A stretch of DNA of 64,000 nucleotides from Actinomycetes bacterium (GTDB lineage: Bacteria > Planctomycetota > Phycisphaerae > JAACET01). Positions within the stretch are counted from its first letter, which is position 1. Every line of letters starts with the position of its first letter. Below are positions 1 through 9,200 of the stretch, piece by piece. Made by a program: the position numbers and the translations under genes. Location: the NCBI GenBank assembly GCA_030614915.1, contig JAUXAG010000012.1, positions 27,632 through 91,631 on the forward strand. Reading direction: 5' to 3'. The notes under the pieces were generated by a model. The model was not told the origin of the DNA and made no database searches. It saw nothing but the letters and a program-made list of their open reading frames with translations.

Positions 1-2
1 TT

Positions 3-323
3 TCACCGCCCGCCCACGGTGCGTGGCTCGAGGAAATCGACCACAACTGCTTCTTCAGCGATACGGGTGAATTCATAACATTCGTCCTCCCGCGCGGGGG
101 CCAGGAGAGGAAGTACTCTCTAGTCGAATGGCGGGAGCTGGGATTTGATCGCAACTCAGTCTTTGCAGATCCCATGTTTGTTGACCCCGCAAACAACGAC
201 TACAGGGTTCAGCCTGATTCCCCGACTCTTCGGCTTGGTTTCAAGAACTTCGAGATGGGAGTATGGGGGCTAAGTGAGAACTCTCTTGTATCATCGTGGG
301 CTGAAGAATCAGCTAACCTTTGA
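3..323 (+). CDS. C-terminal end of a secreted beta-helix-type protein (5' end outside window)
   Basis: This frame is open from the left edge to a TGA stop, about 106 codons, and is absent from the ORF track because it has no start in the window. The translation contains DHNCFFS, WRELGFDRNSVFADPMF, VDPANNDYRVQPDSP and LGF. In planctomycetal secreted proteins with right-handed parallel beta-helix (pectate-lyase-like) folds, such a WR..G.D..S..aDP.F.D....DYRl.p.SPa pattern marks the last coils. I infer an exported polysaccharide-binding or lyase-like protein. No catalytic residues lie in this part, so no reaction can be named. An R1 repeat fragment follows within 10 bases of the stop. Confidence 0.6.
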   Translation, partial: SPPAHGAWLEEIDHNCFFSDTGEFITFVLPRGGQERKYSLVEWRELGFDRNSVFADPMFVDPANNDYRVQPDSPTLRLGFKNFEMGVWGLSENSLVSSWAEESANL

Positions 324-330
324 ATTCACC

Positions 331-364
331 TTAGCGGGGGCCAGATATGGGGACTTGGAGATAT
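331..364 (+). repeat. R1 dispersed repeat, 5' fragment
   Basis: The sequence ttagcgggggccagatatgg and the following bases match the first ~33 bases of the R1 repeat seen in full at 5459, 14624 and 43651. Here the match stops after 'ggagatatc'. Nothing else is recognised between the stop of the preceding gene and the 3' end of the metallophosphoesterase gene. Confidence 0.75.
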
Positions 365-484
365 CATTTAAAAGTAGAAACGGGCTCAGCCAAGACCGAA
401 ATGTTAACACGGTTAAGCAACTCACTGCTACTAATGGAATCTTTTACATAGTCGAGTTCCTTTATCTGAGATTGCTCGTCTCTC

Positions 485-1354
485 TTACTTTTGCAGGGGG
501 ACAAATTCGTGCTGGACAGACCTTGACTCCGTGACACGCCATATACGGAAGCCAAAAGGATGTTTATCAAAATTAACAGAGGTGGTTTCGCCAGTTACCA
601 GTTGGATGTCTTTGTGGCGGTTAATGATGGTCTTATGGGTATGTCCAGCGAGCATGGCCACAACACCGTGTACTTCGAAAAGTCTCAACAATTCTTTCCG
701 TTTTGCCGGAGGTAAGTTATAGTAGCCTTCCTCTTCGTCGGCAGTCTTGAGGAACAAAGGATAATGCCCAACGACGAAAAGGGGACTCCCCTTCTTAGAG
801 GCAGCCTTCAGTGTTTCTTTGAACCAGGAATCGTGTTTCTCGGATTCGCCCTTGAGATAGCCTTTCCAAAATTGTGTATTCGTAATCACGAAAGTATATC
901 CCTTATGTTCAAATGAGTAATAATCTTTGCCTACAAGTGTCCGATAGCGTTTCATCCCTGCATGGCTCGGCGAGTTACCTAGGTCGTGGTTGCCTGGCGC
1001 ACAGTAACAGGGCATGGCAAATCCCCCTTTGATCCTGTTGAACTCCGCAACCGAATCGTCATTGAATTTGTTTACCAGGTCGCCACAAATGACAACAAAA
1101 TCAGGTTTCATAGCGTTGATCTGCGTTACAGCTTGTTCGAATCGTGCCACGTCGTCCTTGTAGCCCCCAAACCCCAGCTGCGTGTCACACATCTGAACAA
1201 ACGTGAATGACTGCCCTCGACCGCATCCGGATAGTACCACGGCCGTCAATAGATAACCCACTAGTCGAATTGCATTTTTCAGCGTGGGTCGTCTTCTGTT
1301 TTTCATTTCGTCAGACTCTAGCTGGGATTTCCCATTTACACCCTTAGAAAACAT
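485..1354 (-). CDS. Calcineurin-like metallophosphoesterase lipoprotein
   Basis: This is a 289-residue predicted exported phosphoesterase. Metallophosphoesterase motifs appear in order: D-T-Q (a D-x-H variant, QMCDTQLGF), GDLVN, GNHD, GHYP and GHTHK. These build the usual two-metal site. The N-terminus has a basic stretch, a hydrophobic segment and a lipobox LSGC (Cys44), so it is probably a lipoprotein outside the cytoplasmic membrane. The listed start has an AGGGGA ribosome site about 7 bases upstream. An internal ATG at 1306 would give a more typical 28-residue signal peptide but has a weaker site. It stands alone on the minus strand. The substrate is unknown; related planctomycetal proteins are annotated only as phosphohydrolases. 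Confidence 0.85.
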   Translation of the reverse strand: MFSKGVNGKSQLESDEMKNRRRPTLKNAIRLVGYLLTAVVLSGCGRGQSFTFVQMCDTQLGFGGYKDDVARFEQAVTQINAMKPDFVVICGDLVNKFNDDSVAEFNRIKGGFAMPCYCAPGNHDLGNSPSHAGMKRYRTLVGKDYYSFEHKGYTFVITNTQFWKGYLKGESEKHDSWFKETLKAASKKGSPLFVVGHYPLFLKTADEEEGYYNLPPAKRKELLRLFEVHGVVAMLAGHTHKTIINRHKDIQLVTGETTSVNFDKHPFGFRIWRVTESRSVQHEFVPLQK

Positions 1355-1493
1355 AATTTCCCCTAACGGTAAATAATGTCCATGGTTTCCATTTCATCGT
1401 GGTATTGTAACGGGAAAGGTTGGAATGTAAAGAGAGCCCCTATGCCCTCCTTACTATCGTTCGGGAAGGTAAATAATAGGTCAAAATATAGAT

Positions 1494-1682
1494 TTGCTCA
1501 AGATCCATAACTCCTTATATAATAAGCCGGACGGAATTTTGGGTATCTACACCCTCTGGGAGCGAGGCTATTTCGTCATGAGTTCCGGGACTGGCACCAC
1601 AGACGAAATGATACGCCAATATATCAAAGAGCAGCGTCCCCATTCAGACGCAAACGATCAGGCGAGCGAAGCTCGCCTTTAG
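1494..1682 (+). pseudogene. IS200/IS605-type TnpA transposase, C-terminal remnant
   Basis: The frame contains YTLWERGYFVMSSGTGTTDE and IRQYIKEQ, the pattern expected at the C-terminus of Y1 (HUH) transposases of IS200/IS605 (LW.rGYfv.s.G...de.i..YI..Q). The catalytic HUH and tyrosine parts are missing, so only the last third of the gene remains. Two perfect hairpins directly after the coding remnant fit the subterminal structures that such transposases recognise. I infer a 5'-truncated, inactive IS copy. Confidence 0.65.
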
Positions 1683-1705
1683 AAGCCACCGAGCTTGCTC
1701 GGTGG
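1661..1705 (+). repeat. Two adjacent perfect hairpins at the IS200-like right end
   Basis: GGCGAGC-gaa-GCTCGCC (7-bp stem, 3-base loop) is followed after 8 bases by CCACCGAGC-tt-GCTCGGTGG (9-bp stem, 2-base loop). They sit across and just beyond the 3' end of the TnpA remnant, as expected for an IS200/IS605 end. The first is followed by TTT and could also act as a weak terminator. Confidence 0.6.
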
Positions 1706-1744
1706 AGGTTCACTAGTTCGGGACACAAGAGTAGGAGGAATTTC

Positions 1745-2221
1745 ATGAGCCAGCTTACCTGTCCAAAACCGTACAAAATCTTGACGATTTTTGTGTGTGT
1801 CGCTGCCGGCGTAATAGGTAGTTTCTTCGGGCTATTATATGAAGTGGGAATGACGGATAATCTTGCTGTTATTGCAGGTACGGGTATTATTGTCGCAGGC
1901 ATCGGAGGACTCCTCGCAGGATTTTTGTGGTCATGTATAATGCTACAGCGTACTCGACAGGGTGCTAGAGGGGCTAAACTTGTCGGGAAGGGTCTGCTTT
2001 GGGGAATTGCATTAGGAGTGGCTGATACCTTACTATTTCATATAGTTGTATATATATCTATACCCACGGCGCCTCCTGATGGTATGAGCATCGCGACTAT
2101 CGCACTATTTATTGGTCTGATCTTCGGAATTCTTGCCGGTGCGGTCAACGGGCTTATTTGCGGACTAGTGTGGAACGCCGTGGCCAAGAAATATCCTCTG
2201 GAAGCTGCGGGACAGGGATAG
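1745..2221 (+). CDS. Small four-helix membrane protein, unknown function
   Basis: This 158-residue protein has a strong AGGAGG ribosome site 7 bases before the ATG. It has four hydrophobic segments, at about residues 12-35, 40-65, 83-108 and 114-142. They are Gly/Ala-rich, in pairs such as GIIVAGIGGLLAGFLW and GLIFGILAGAVNGLICGLVW, which suggests an internal repeat of two hairpins. I see no catalytic or metal motifs and do not recognise the family. The stop lies 9 bases before the radical SAM start, so the two genes are probably co-transcribed. It could be a membrane partner of the radical SAM/UbiA/methyltransferase group, but this rests only on position. Confidence 0.65.
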   Translation: MSQLTCPKPYKILTIFVCVAAGVIGSFFGLLYEVGMTDNLAVIAGTGIIVAGIGGLLAGFLWSCIMLQRTRQGARGAKLVGKGLLWGIALGVADTLLFHIVVYISIPTAPPDGMSIATIALFIGLIFGILAGAVNGLICGLVWNAVAKKYPLEAAGQG

Positions 2222-2230
2222 ATAAATCCA

Positions 2231-3412
2231 ATGCATCGATTTCAGCTACTTCGGATGTTTGCTTCCTTCCTCGGCCAAGTGCCGATTTCACACATCTGGT
2301 ATCTGTGGAGGCAAATGCGTAACGAAAAGCCTCACCGCTTCGGCGAACAGATTCGCATCAACACATTCTTTCCTCCTTATCCTTCACTTGCGTTTGAACG
2401 CTTTTGCCAGGCAATTATCCAGCGATCTCGGGTTCCCTCATCTGTGTATGTCGCCGTGACCCCTAACTGTCCCTACCAATGTGAGCATTGCAGCTATCAG
2501 GGACGCTCGAGTACCGAACTTACCCATCAGCAATTTCTTGATATCATTGAGCAGGTCAAGGCTCTGGGAACCAGTATTGTTGGTTTTACCGGCGGCGAAC
2601 CTTTGTTGCGTAGCGATCTTGCAGGATTGGTGGCTGCTGCAAAGCCCGAAATGGCTACGATTGTATTCACATCAGGTTATGACCTCGATGCTACTAAGGC
2701 CAAGCAGCTAGCGGATGCACAGTGTGATTGTATTACTGTTGGCTTGGAATCAGCTAATCCTCTTGTCCACGATACTGTCCGAGGCAGCAAAGGGTCCTTT
2801 GCTATCGCCAAAAGAGCCGTTGAAGCTTCACAGGAGCAAGGTCTATACACCGCTATATCTGCTATCGGCACGCGAGAGCGTCTGTTGTCCGGAGAGTTAG
2901 AGAAGTTATATGAGTTGGCCTGTAAGTGGAAGGTAGGAGAGTTTCGCCTACTTACACCGGTAGCTACGGGTGGGCAAGCTGGATGTGCAGCTTTTATGCT
3001 GAGCGAACCGGAATATCAAGCTCTGGCAGATTTTCACATACGCCATAATCGTAGTCAAGGTGGACCTGCGGTGGCATCCTTTGCCTATCTGGAATCGCCG
3101 GAAATGTTTGGCTGTGGGGCAGGCTATCACCATCTTTTCATTGACTCTGCGGGGGAGGTTAGTCCTTGCGATCTTACCCCGCTGAGCTTTGGCAATGCCG
3201 TCGAACTACCTCTCGCCGAGATCTGGGAGAGCATGGCAGATACATTCCCGCACCCTCGGTGTGGCTGTCTGATGAGGCAATTAGCTGAGAAGATTGGTCC
3301 TGAGCCGTTACCCATTGACCCAGAACGGAGCAGAATGCTCTGTCCTCCCCCGGACAAGGATACACCTTTGCCCGATGGATACCGGCACCTGCTCAAAACC
3401 CATAGACAATAA
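2231..3412 (+). CDS. Radical SAM protein
   Basis: This 393-residue protein contains CPYQCEHC (Cys80, 84, 87), the CxxxCxxC site for the SAM-binding [4Fe-4S] cluster. VGFTGGEPLLR follows, the GGE motif that holds the SAM amino group. A later segment with FGCGAGYHHLFID, GEVSPCD and CGCLM resembles a SPASM/Twitch-like C-terminus with extra cysteines that may hold an auxiliary cluster. About 70 residues before the radical SAM core are unusual for stand-alone members. The gene runs toward the UbiA/methyltransferase pair and its last 20 bases overlap the UbiA 3' end on the other strand. The substrate is unknown; a small-molecule or lipid role near a prenyltransferase is inference from context. Confidence 0.85.
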   Translation: MHRFQLLRMFASFLGQVPISHIWYLWRQMRNEKPHRFGEQIRINTFFPPYPSLAFERFCQAIIQRSRVPSSVYVAVTPNCPYQCEHCSYQGRSSTELTHQQFLDIIEQVKALGTSIVGFTGGEPLLRSDLAGLVAAAKPEMATIVFTSGYDLDATKAKQLADAQCDCITVGLESANPLVHDTVRGSKGSFAIAKRAVEASQEQGLYTAISAIGTRERLLSGELEKLYELACKWKVGEFRLLTPVATGGQAGCAAFMLSEPEYQALADFHIRHNRSQGGPAVASFAYLESPEMFGCGAGYHHLFIDSAGEVSPCDLTPLSFGNAVELPLAEIWESMADTFPHPRCGCLMRQLAEKIGPEPLPIDPERSRMLCPPPDKDTPLPDGYRHLLKTHRQ

Positions 3413-4247
3413 CATCCAGTGTTGTCAGAATGCCGACAAGAATGAATTCCATATAAAGTAGTCTGATCTTTTTCTGTATGTCTGTCACTCGTATGACAAA
3501 AATGATAGTCGGTATCAGACAAGCAAAGACACCCAGAGCATAGATCGTCCCCATACCCAATCTCATGGCTACCATTAAAGCGATGCCACCGGTGACTATT
3601 AACGCCGATGCCACTTTTTGCCAAAACAACGGATAACGTTGTATCAAATTTAGCTTGCCCATTGCCTGAGCGTCACCTTCGCGGTCTCGTAGGTCTTTTA
3701 GCAATTCGAATGCGTAGGTTGAAACAAACATCCAAATCGCAAATGTAAGTAATGGCCAGGCCCGCGAGCCTCGTGCGCCATCGGCTTGAGCTAGTGCCAA
3801 CGGGTAAATACATGTCATTAGTGTTGCGACAAACCACTGTTTGCCGATACCAAGTCGTTTAGAGAATAGATCGTAGAAGAGTAATCCAACAACAACTGTG
3901 GAAAGCGTATAGCCGAACCACAAACGCCAAACTAAAGCAGCCCCATAACATCCTAATAAAATACCTATCAGCCCCAGGCAGATTGCCAATATAGTTGCAG
4001 CCTTGCGGCTCACGCGATTGGCGGCAAGGGGCCTTTTGGGAGCATTTATCCGGTCGACAAAAATATCAAGAACATCGTTGAGCACATATGCAGCAGCAAT
4101 AACCATCCCCAGAGCTACTGTTGCCAAGGCTAACGGCCACCACTGGTCTTCCATTTGACCTCCACGGGCGTAGTACACGGTCAACGTGAAGGTCAGTGCC
4201 ATTGGTATCGAATAATACAGTCTGCACAAACGCAATAAGTCCATCAT
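3393..4247 (-). CDS. UbiA-family prenyltransferase
   Basis: This 284-residue integral membrane protein has about eight hydrophobic segments. The first aspartate-rich motif is NDVLDIFVDRINAPKRP (N57-D58...D61...D65, then R72-P73), the classic NDxxDxxxD...RP site that binds the prenyl diphosphate through Mg2+. The second motif is DLRDREGD near residue 185. UbiA enzymes attach prenyl chains to aromatic acceptors (quinones, haem, chlorophyll) or to glycerol phosphate; the acceptor cannot be read here. The ATG overlaps the stop of the upstream methyltransferase gene by 4 bases, so the two are translationally coupled. Together they could make or modify a prenylated quinone-like or lipid product. 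Confidence 0.88.
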   Translation of the reverse strand: MMDLLRLCRLYYSIPMALTFTLTVYYARGGQMEDQWWPLALATVALGMVIAAAYVLNDVLDIFVDRINAPKRPLAANRVSRKAATILAICLGLIGILLGCYGAALVWRLWFGYTLSTVVVGLLFYDLFSKRLGIGKQWFVATLMTCIYPLALAQADGARGSRAWPLLTFAIWMFVSTYAFELLKDLRDREGDAQAMGKLNLIQRYPLFWQKVASALIVTGGIALMVAMRLGMGTIYALGVFACLIPTIIFVIRVTDIQKKIRLLYMEFILVGILTTLDVIVYGF

Positions 4248-5134
4248 GGTTTGGAACCGGTTGCTGCCAGATAGCGGTGAGTAATAGCAACACCGCTGCT
4301 GGTACGCTTTAGATCGAGAATCTGGGCAAAACGTTCGAAAATACTATCGTGTAGTTGGGGGTCTGCAGCAAATTCAAATCCCGCAGCAGCACCTGTTGCC
4401 ATAAGCTTATCTATAGCAGCCTTCCCGTTGGGGACCCAGAAGGTTTTGGAGCCATCGAATTGCGTACGGACTCCCAAGCCGTAAGTACGCATAACAGTAG
4501 CGAGTATATGGCTACTTGGAAGAAAACGAACTTTCAGTACGTGCCTTAGTGCTTTGGGGTTCTCGGCGAAAGCCTGCAAGGAAGCCCACATTACACCAGC
4601 CAGGGAGAATAATGAGTTGTCAATAATACCCCAAACACCACCGGGTCGAAGCACACGGGCAATCTGGGATGCTAGTTTCATTGGCTGTGAATATCCCAAT
4701 CCCCATGCACACGTGATTCCATCTACGCTGCCACTCGGCAAGCAGCTAAGATATTCAACAATATCCCCGTGCACAAAATCAGCTACATCGTTGTATTTCT
4801 TTTCTGCTACGGCAAGCATCCCTGATGAGATATCTACTCCCACGACCCGCTGGCCGGTCAGGCGTGACAATTGCCCGGTTACAAACCCTGTCCCACATGC
4901 CATATCTATGAACCGTCTGCCTCGTGTTGTTGGCAGGCCCTCCAACATTTTCAGAGAAAGCTCACGCATGTGGCTTGTCCAGGCCTGATCATAACCAATT
5001 GCCGCCGAGTCGTAACTGGCTGTAATCAAGTCACTCGATTGTTGTGGCTGGGAAAGGAATAACCGACAGATACGGATTCCCAAACGGCACCAATGCGTTC
5101 TTGGATTATTTTGTTTTGAACGTAGCCATTCCAT
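4244..5134 (-). CDS. Class I SAM-dependent methyltransferase (UbiE-like)
   Basis: This 296-residue protein has a Rossmann-type SAM site: FIDMACGTGFVTG (motif I), VVGVDISSGML (acidic ribose-binding loop), FVHGDIVEYL (motif II) and a post-motif VLRPGGVWGIID. The order is that of UbiE/COQ5-type class I methyltransferases. The first ~35 residues are not conserved in feel, and an internal start is possible. The gene is followed by UbiA with an ATGA overlap, which suggests methylation of a prenylated product or its precursor. No membrane segment is evident. The exact acceptor is unknown. Confidence 0.85.
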   Translation of the reverse strand: MEWLRSKQNNPRTHWCRLGIRICRLFLSQPQQSSDLITASYDSAAIGYDQAWTSHMRELSLKMLEGLPTTRGRRFIDMACGTGFVTGQLSRLTGQRVVGVDISSGMLAVAEKKYNDVADFVHGDIVEYLSCLPSGSVDGITCAWGLGYSQPMKLASQIARVLRPGGVWGIIDNSLFSLAGVMWASLQAFAENPKALRHVLKVRFLPSSHILATVMRTYGLGVRTQFDGSKTFWVPNGKAAIDKLMATGAAAGFEFAADPQLHDSIFERFAQILDLKRTSSGVAITHRYLAATGSKP

Positions 5135-5158
5135 TAATAAAACCCTAGCCCGTTTTGG

Positions 5159-5231
5159 ATGCTTCTGCTGTTAACTGTTGTTATTCTAAGCTGCTTTCCT
5201 GCCCCCAGTCAATACTAACCAATTGCCGTTA
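5159..5231. repeat. R3 repeat copy (right end of a DDE-type IS)
   Basis: The stretch with ctgttgttattctaagctgc and gtcaatactaaccaattg matches 14200-14265 over about 70 bases. The second copy adjoins a DDE transposase remnant, so this is probably the terminal part of the same IS with the coding region lost. From 5232 to 5458 I recognise nothing; the minus-strand ORFs listed there look like chance frames. Confidence 0.6.
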
Positions 5232-5458
5232 CAGTGCTGGATGGCACCATCGAGAAAATACTCAGTTGGTGAGACGCCGAGGATAAGGAATAGTTCGGCA
5301 GCCTGGACAAGCAGTCCAATGGAAATGGTTAGTCCCGGCACGCTGCTGGGATGAATCTTCCCGGCGACGGTAACCGGCTATATTATTGGTCAGCAAAAGG
5401 GCTGGCCTGATGGCTGGCTCTTTTTGGCTAGGTAGGGATAAGCACCCCCCGAGCAGGC

Positions 5459-5652
5459 TAGCGGGGGCCAGATATGGGGACCTGGAGATACCAAAAAGCT
5501 TCAAATGATGTCGTTTTTGTCGGTTGACAGCGGGGCGGAAATTACCTAACCTTTTGGCACATAAACAGATAGGGCATGTCGGGTTGTAAGACCCCGACAC
5601 GGTCCCTCTTGTGGGTCTGCGGTTGGAATTGACATCCCCAAACCCGCCCGGG
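5459..5652 (+). repeat. R1 dispersed repeat, full copy A
   Basis: This ~194-base sequence starts at 'tagcgggggccagatatgg' and ends at 'ccccaaacccgcccggg'. It is nearly collinear with copies at 14624 and 43651. It holds a conserved hairpin TGTCGGG-N9-CCCGACA (5577-5599) and a second, overlapping pairing between aagaccc and gggtct. There is no conserved reading frame. Here it lies just upstream of an integrase-type transposase remnant. Confidence 0.85.
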
Positions 5653-5769
5653 GCAGAAGGTTTTTTTGGGCCTTTTTGGCGGTGGTCCAAAATGTCGGGC
5701 TGGTGTAAATACTGGACTTATAGCGGGTGCATAGGAGGCGTAATCGATGCTGCCGAGATGGTTGACAGC

Positions 5770-6069
5770 CCTGTTCGGACTCCCTACCAAGCACCCATCG
5801 CAAATTCATTCGTTGAGTCGTGGATCGGCAGCCTAAAGCGTGAGTGTCTGAACACTTTCTTTTGTTTCAGTCTTAGACAACTGGATCACATCGTTCAGAC
5901 CTACGCCTCGTACCACAACCAATATCGGCCTCATCAGGGCCTGGGCAATAGGCCGCTGGGGGTTCCCGAAAACCCGTTACGGCAGACGAGAGAGATCGAT
6001 GCGGGACTGATTCGATGCAAGCATTGGCTCGGTGGGATGCTTAAGCATTACTACCGTCAAGCCGCGTGA
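5770..6069 (+). pseudogene. Integrase-core (rve) transposase, C-terminal remnant
   Basis: The end of ORF 5611..6069 reads VRTPYQAPIANSFVESWIG, LKRECLN, HNQYRPHQGLGNRPLG and LGGMLKHYYRQAA. That is the C-terminal part of a retroviral-integrase-type DDE transposase, including the last catalytic region (SFVESWIGSLKREC) and the RPHQGLGN motif. The N-terminal DNA-binding part and the first two acidic residues are missing. A near-identical tail occurs at 25594-25818 and a shorter one at 57948-58010. It is inactive by truncation. Confidence 0.8.
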
Positions 6070-6290
6070 TACGTATGGCAAGAGTGCCAAACATCTAGGA
6101 CGGGGGATAAGATTCATGCCGGATGGATTGCTGTTGCTTTGGCTGTCTTTCAGCCATATCATGAGGAGCAGCCTTGGATGTGGTGTTGAGCAAGCACAAG
6201 CACCACCCGGTTGCTCAGTTTCGCGCAAACCCTTGGACGGAACGACATTTTTGTCCACCCCTCGGGCTGGCCCGTGTCACCTGTGAGCCA
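6070..6290 (+). mobile_element. Right-end flank of the integrase-type IS
   Basis: The bases after the transposase stop (aagagtgccaaacat, ttgctttggctgtctttcag, catatcatgaggagcag, ggaacgacatttt, ggcccgtgtcac) are repeated after the second transposase tail at 25819-26030 and, more decayed, at 58011-58225. The shared block ends near the gtgtcac motif, which I take as the IS right boundary. No gene lies here. Confidence 0.7.
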
Positions 6291-6296
6291 CTGAAC

Positions 6297-9200
6297 CTAT
6301 ATCTGATATCTGAGTTCTTCGAGCCAACAGTAAAGAACCGGAACGACAAGTAGCGTAATAATGGCTACAGCCATTCCCCCAAAGGAAGGAATGGCCATGG
6401 GAACCATCACATCAGAACCTCGGCCAGTAGAAGTCAGAACCGGCAGCAGAGCTAGTATGGTCGTGGCTGTGGTCATCAGGGCTGGCCGAATCCGCCTAAG
6501 AGCAGCAGCTATAGTAGCCTGGCGAATCTGCTGGATACTCTCCGGCTTTTCTGAGCTAAAGGTCTGATTCAAATAGGTGGCTACGATGACACCATTATCC
6601 GAGGCGATGCCAAACAGGGCTAAGAATCCCACCCATACAGCGACGCTTAAATTAATTTGATGGACCTGGAATAAATCACGCATGTTTGTGTCAAAGATGC
6701 TGAAATTCAAAAACCACGGTTGACCATACAGCCAAATCATCAGAAATCCACCTGCCCAGGCTACGAATATTCCGGAAAAGACTAACAGTGTGGTGAGCAC
6801 GGACTTAAATTGGAAATAGAGGATCATAAAGATTATCAACAGAGCCAACGGCAGTACTACCATCAATGTTTTTGTACTGCGAATCTGGCTCTGATAAGTG
6901 CCGGCAAAATCATAACTGACCCCTGCGGGCAGGCTAAACTCACCTGAAGCCATTTTTTGCTTGAGGTATCGATCGCATTGTTCAACTACGTTGACCTCGG
7001 CATAGCCAGGTTTCATATCAAATAACACGTAGCCGACCTTAAAGGTATCTTCGCTCTTAATGACCTGTGGGCCGGAGACGTAGCGAATTTCGGCTAATTG
7101 GGTCAGCGGGATTTGGGCTCCGTCGGCGGCGGGAATCAGGGTTCGGTCCAAAGTTTCAATCTGGTCTCGTAGCTCCCGCTTGTAACGAACGCGGACAGGA
7201 TAACGCTGTCGGCCCTCGACAGTAGTGGTTATTGGCCGACCGCCAATAGCGATTTCAATTACATTCTGAATCTGGCGAACCTGCAGTCCATAGCGAGCAG
7301 CTGCCTGGCGGTCAATGACAATTTCCAGGTAAGGTTTGGCTACTATTCGATCGGCATTGACGGTGTCAGCTTTGACCGAGGAAACTTCCTTCAGTAGTCT
7401 CTCAATCTCCAAGCCGACACTCTCGATGGTTTCCAGGTCCGAGCCCTTGATCTTCACACCCATGGGAGCACGCATGCCGCTCTGCAACATGACCAGGCGG
7501 GTCTTGATAGGTTGAAGCTTGGGAGCAGAAGTAGTACCAGGTATTTGAGCTGCTTGGCTGATCTCATTCCAAATGTCATCGGCACTGCGAATATGATCAC
7601 GCCACTGGCGGAAAGAACGGCCACGCCGATCAGGAATAAGATTGCCATCCTGGTCGCGGACGAATTGGCTGGTTTGGCGGTCGAACTTGAATCGCAGACG
7701 CCGGCCGGCTTTGTCCGTTAGGTATTCAGACTTGTAATTGACAACAATTTCGAACATGGAGATGGGGGCCGGGTCCAAGGGGCTTTCCACTCGGCCCAGC
7801 TTACCAACCACCTGGTCGACCTCAGGGACACTGCCGATAGCCGTATCCAATTTGGCCAAAACGTCCAGACACTCGCCCATAGAAGCGTGCGGCATAGTAG
7901 TAGGCATATACAAAAACGAACCTTCATCCAACGGAGGCATGAACTCTTTACCCAGACTATACCAAGCCCCCACGCCAAAGATGATTAAAACAATAGGGAC
8001 ACACATAAACAAAAGTTTGTGGGCTAGGCACCAACGCAGAATGGGCGCATAAATCAGTTGGAATACCTTGATGAGAACTAATATACCGCCGAGCATGACA
8101 GCTACCAGTATCAGATTGCGCATCAGACCCTTGCCTGGTCCCAAGGGCAGCCAATGGCCAGTAAGCAACAGGCCCACTAAGATGACCACCAGCAAGTTGC
8201 CGATCCAGGGCAGGGCTCTTTGAAATCTGAAGGTTTTAGAGCGGCTCCTGATGCGGAAGATCAGATGAGCGGCTGGGGGAATGATGGCCAAAGCAACTAT
8301 GACCGAGGCAATTAAAGCAAAGGTCTTGGTGAAGGCTAAAGGTTTAAATAATTTGCCTTCTGAGCCGATCATAACGAAAACGGGCAGGAAGCTGATCACC
8401 GTGGTAGCTACGGCAGTGAAAACGGCACTGCCCACCTCCGAGGCCCCCTGGTAGACGATCTTTAGTCGATTATCTTGGGGGGAAGCTTGACGCAGATGTC
8501 TTAAAATATTCTCGCAGACAACAATGCCCATATCCACCATGGTACCGATAGCAATAGCGATGCCGGATAAGGCTACGATATTGGCATCGACGCCAAAAAC
8601 CTTCATGGCAATAAAACACATCAGCACAGCTAAAGGCAATAGACCGGAAATAAGCACGCTGCTGCGCAGATGCATGAGCATGACCACCACAACGATTATA
8701 GTAACCAGGATTTCCTGGCTAAGAGCAGAATTCAGCGTTCCTAAGGTTTCGTAGATCAGACCTGTCCGATCATAAAAGGGCACAATGGTTACTTGACTGA
8801 TGGTGAGCCAACCTGGCCATTGCTCGGATGATGCAGTTGACAGCCAATTGAGCCAGTCTTCTTGATTGAGATTGGGGCCGGTAAAGGCCTCAAAGCCATG
8901 TCGGCTGGCGAAGAGTTCGATTTCAGTTCGGGAGACCTTCTGATAATCAACGACGGCTTTTCGTGGGAGGCTAGGGGTGATTTCCTCTATTTTCTCTTTG
9001 ACGTTCTTGATAACCGCCAGGGGATTTTCGCCGTAGCGAGCCACAACCACACCGCCGACGGCCTCTGCTCCGTCTTTATCCAAAGCTCCACGGCGTAGGG
9101 CTGGTCCGAGCGAGACATGGGCTACGTCTTTAATATAGAGAGGGACGTTCTCATTAACCTTGATCACCGAGTAGCGGACGTCATCGACGCTCTTTATGAA

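Noticed and set aside
5560-5577. 'tggcacataaacag' in R1 as a possible sigma-54 promoter
   Set aside because: After GG the expected GC ten bases later is absent (GA), and it is repeated in copies with no gene in the right place.
5262-5809. Minus-strand ORFs of 82-142 residues upstream of the integrase remnant
   Set aside because: Composition is arbitrary, they overlap the R1 repeat whose copies do not share this frame, and no motif is seen.
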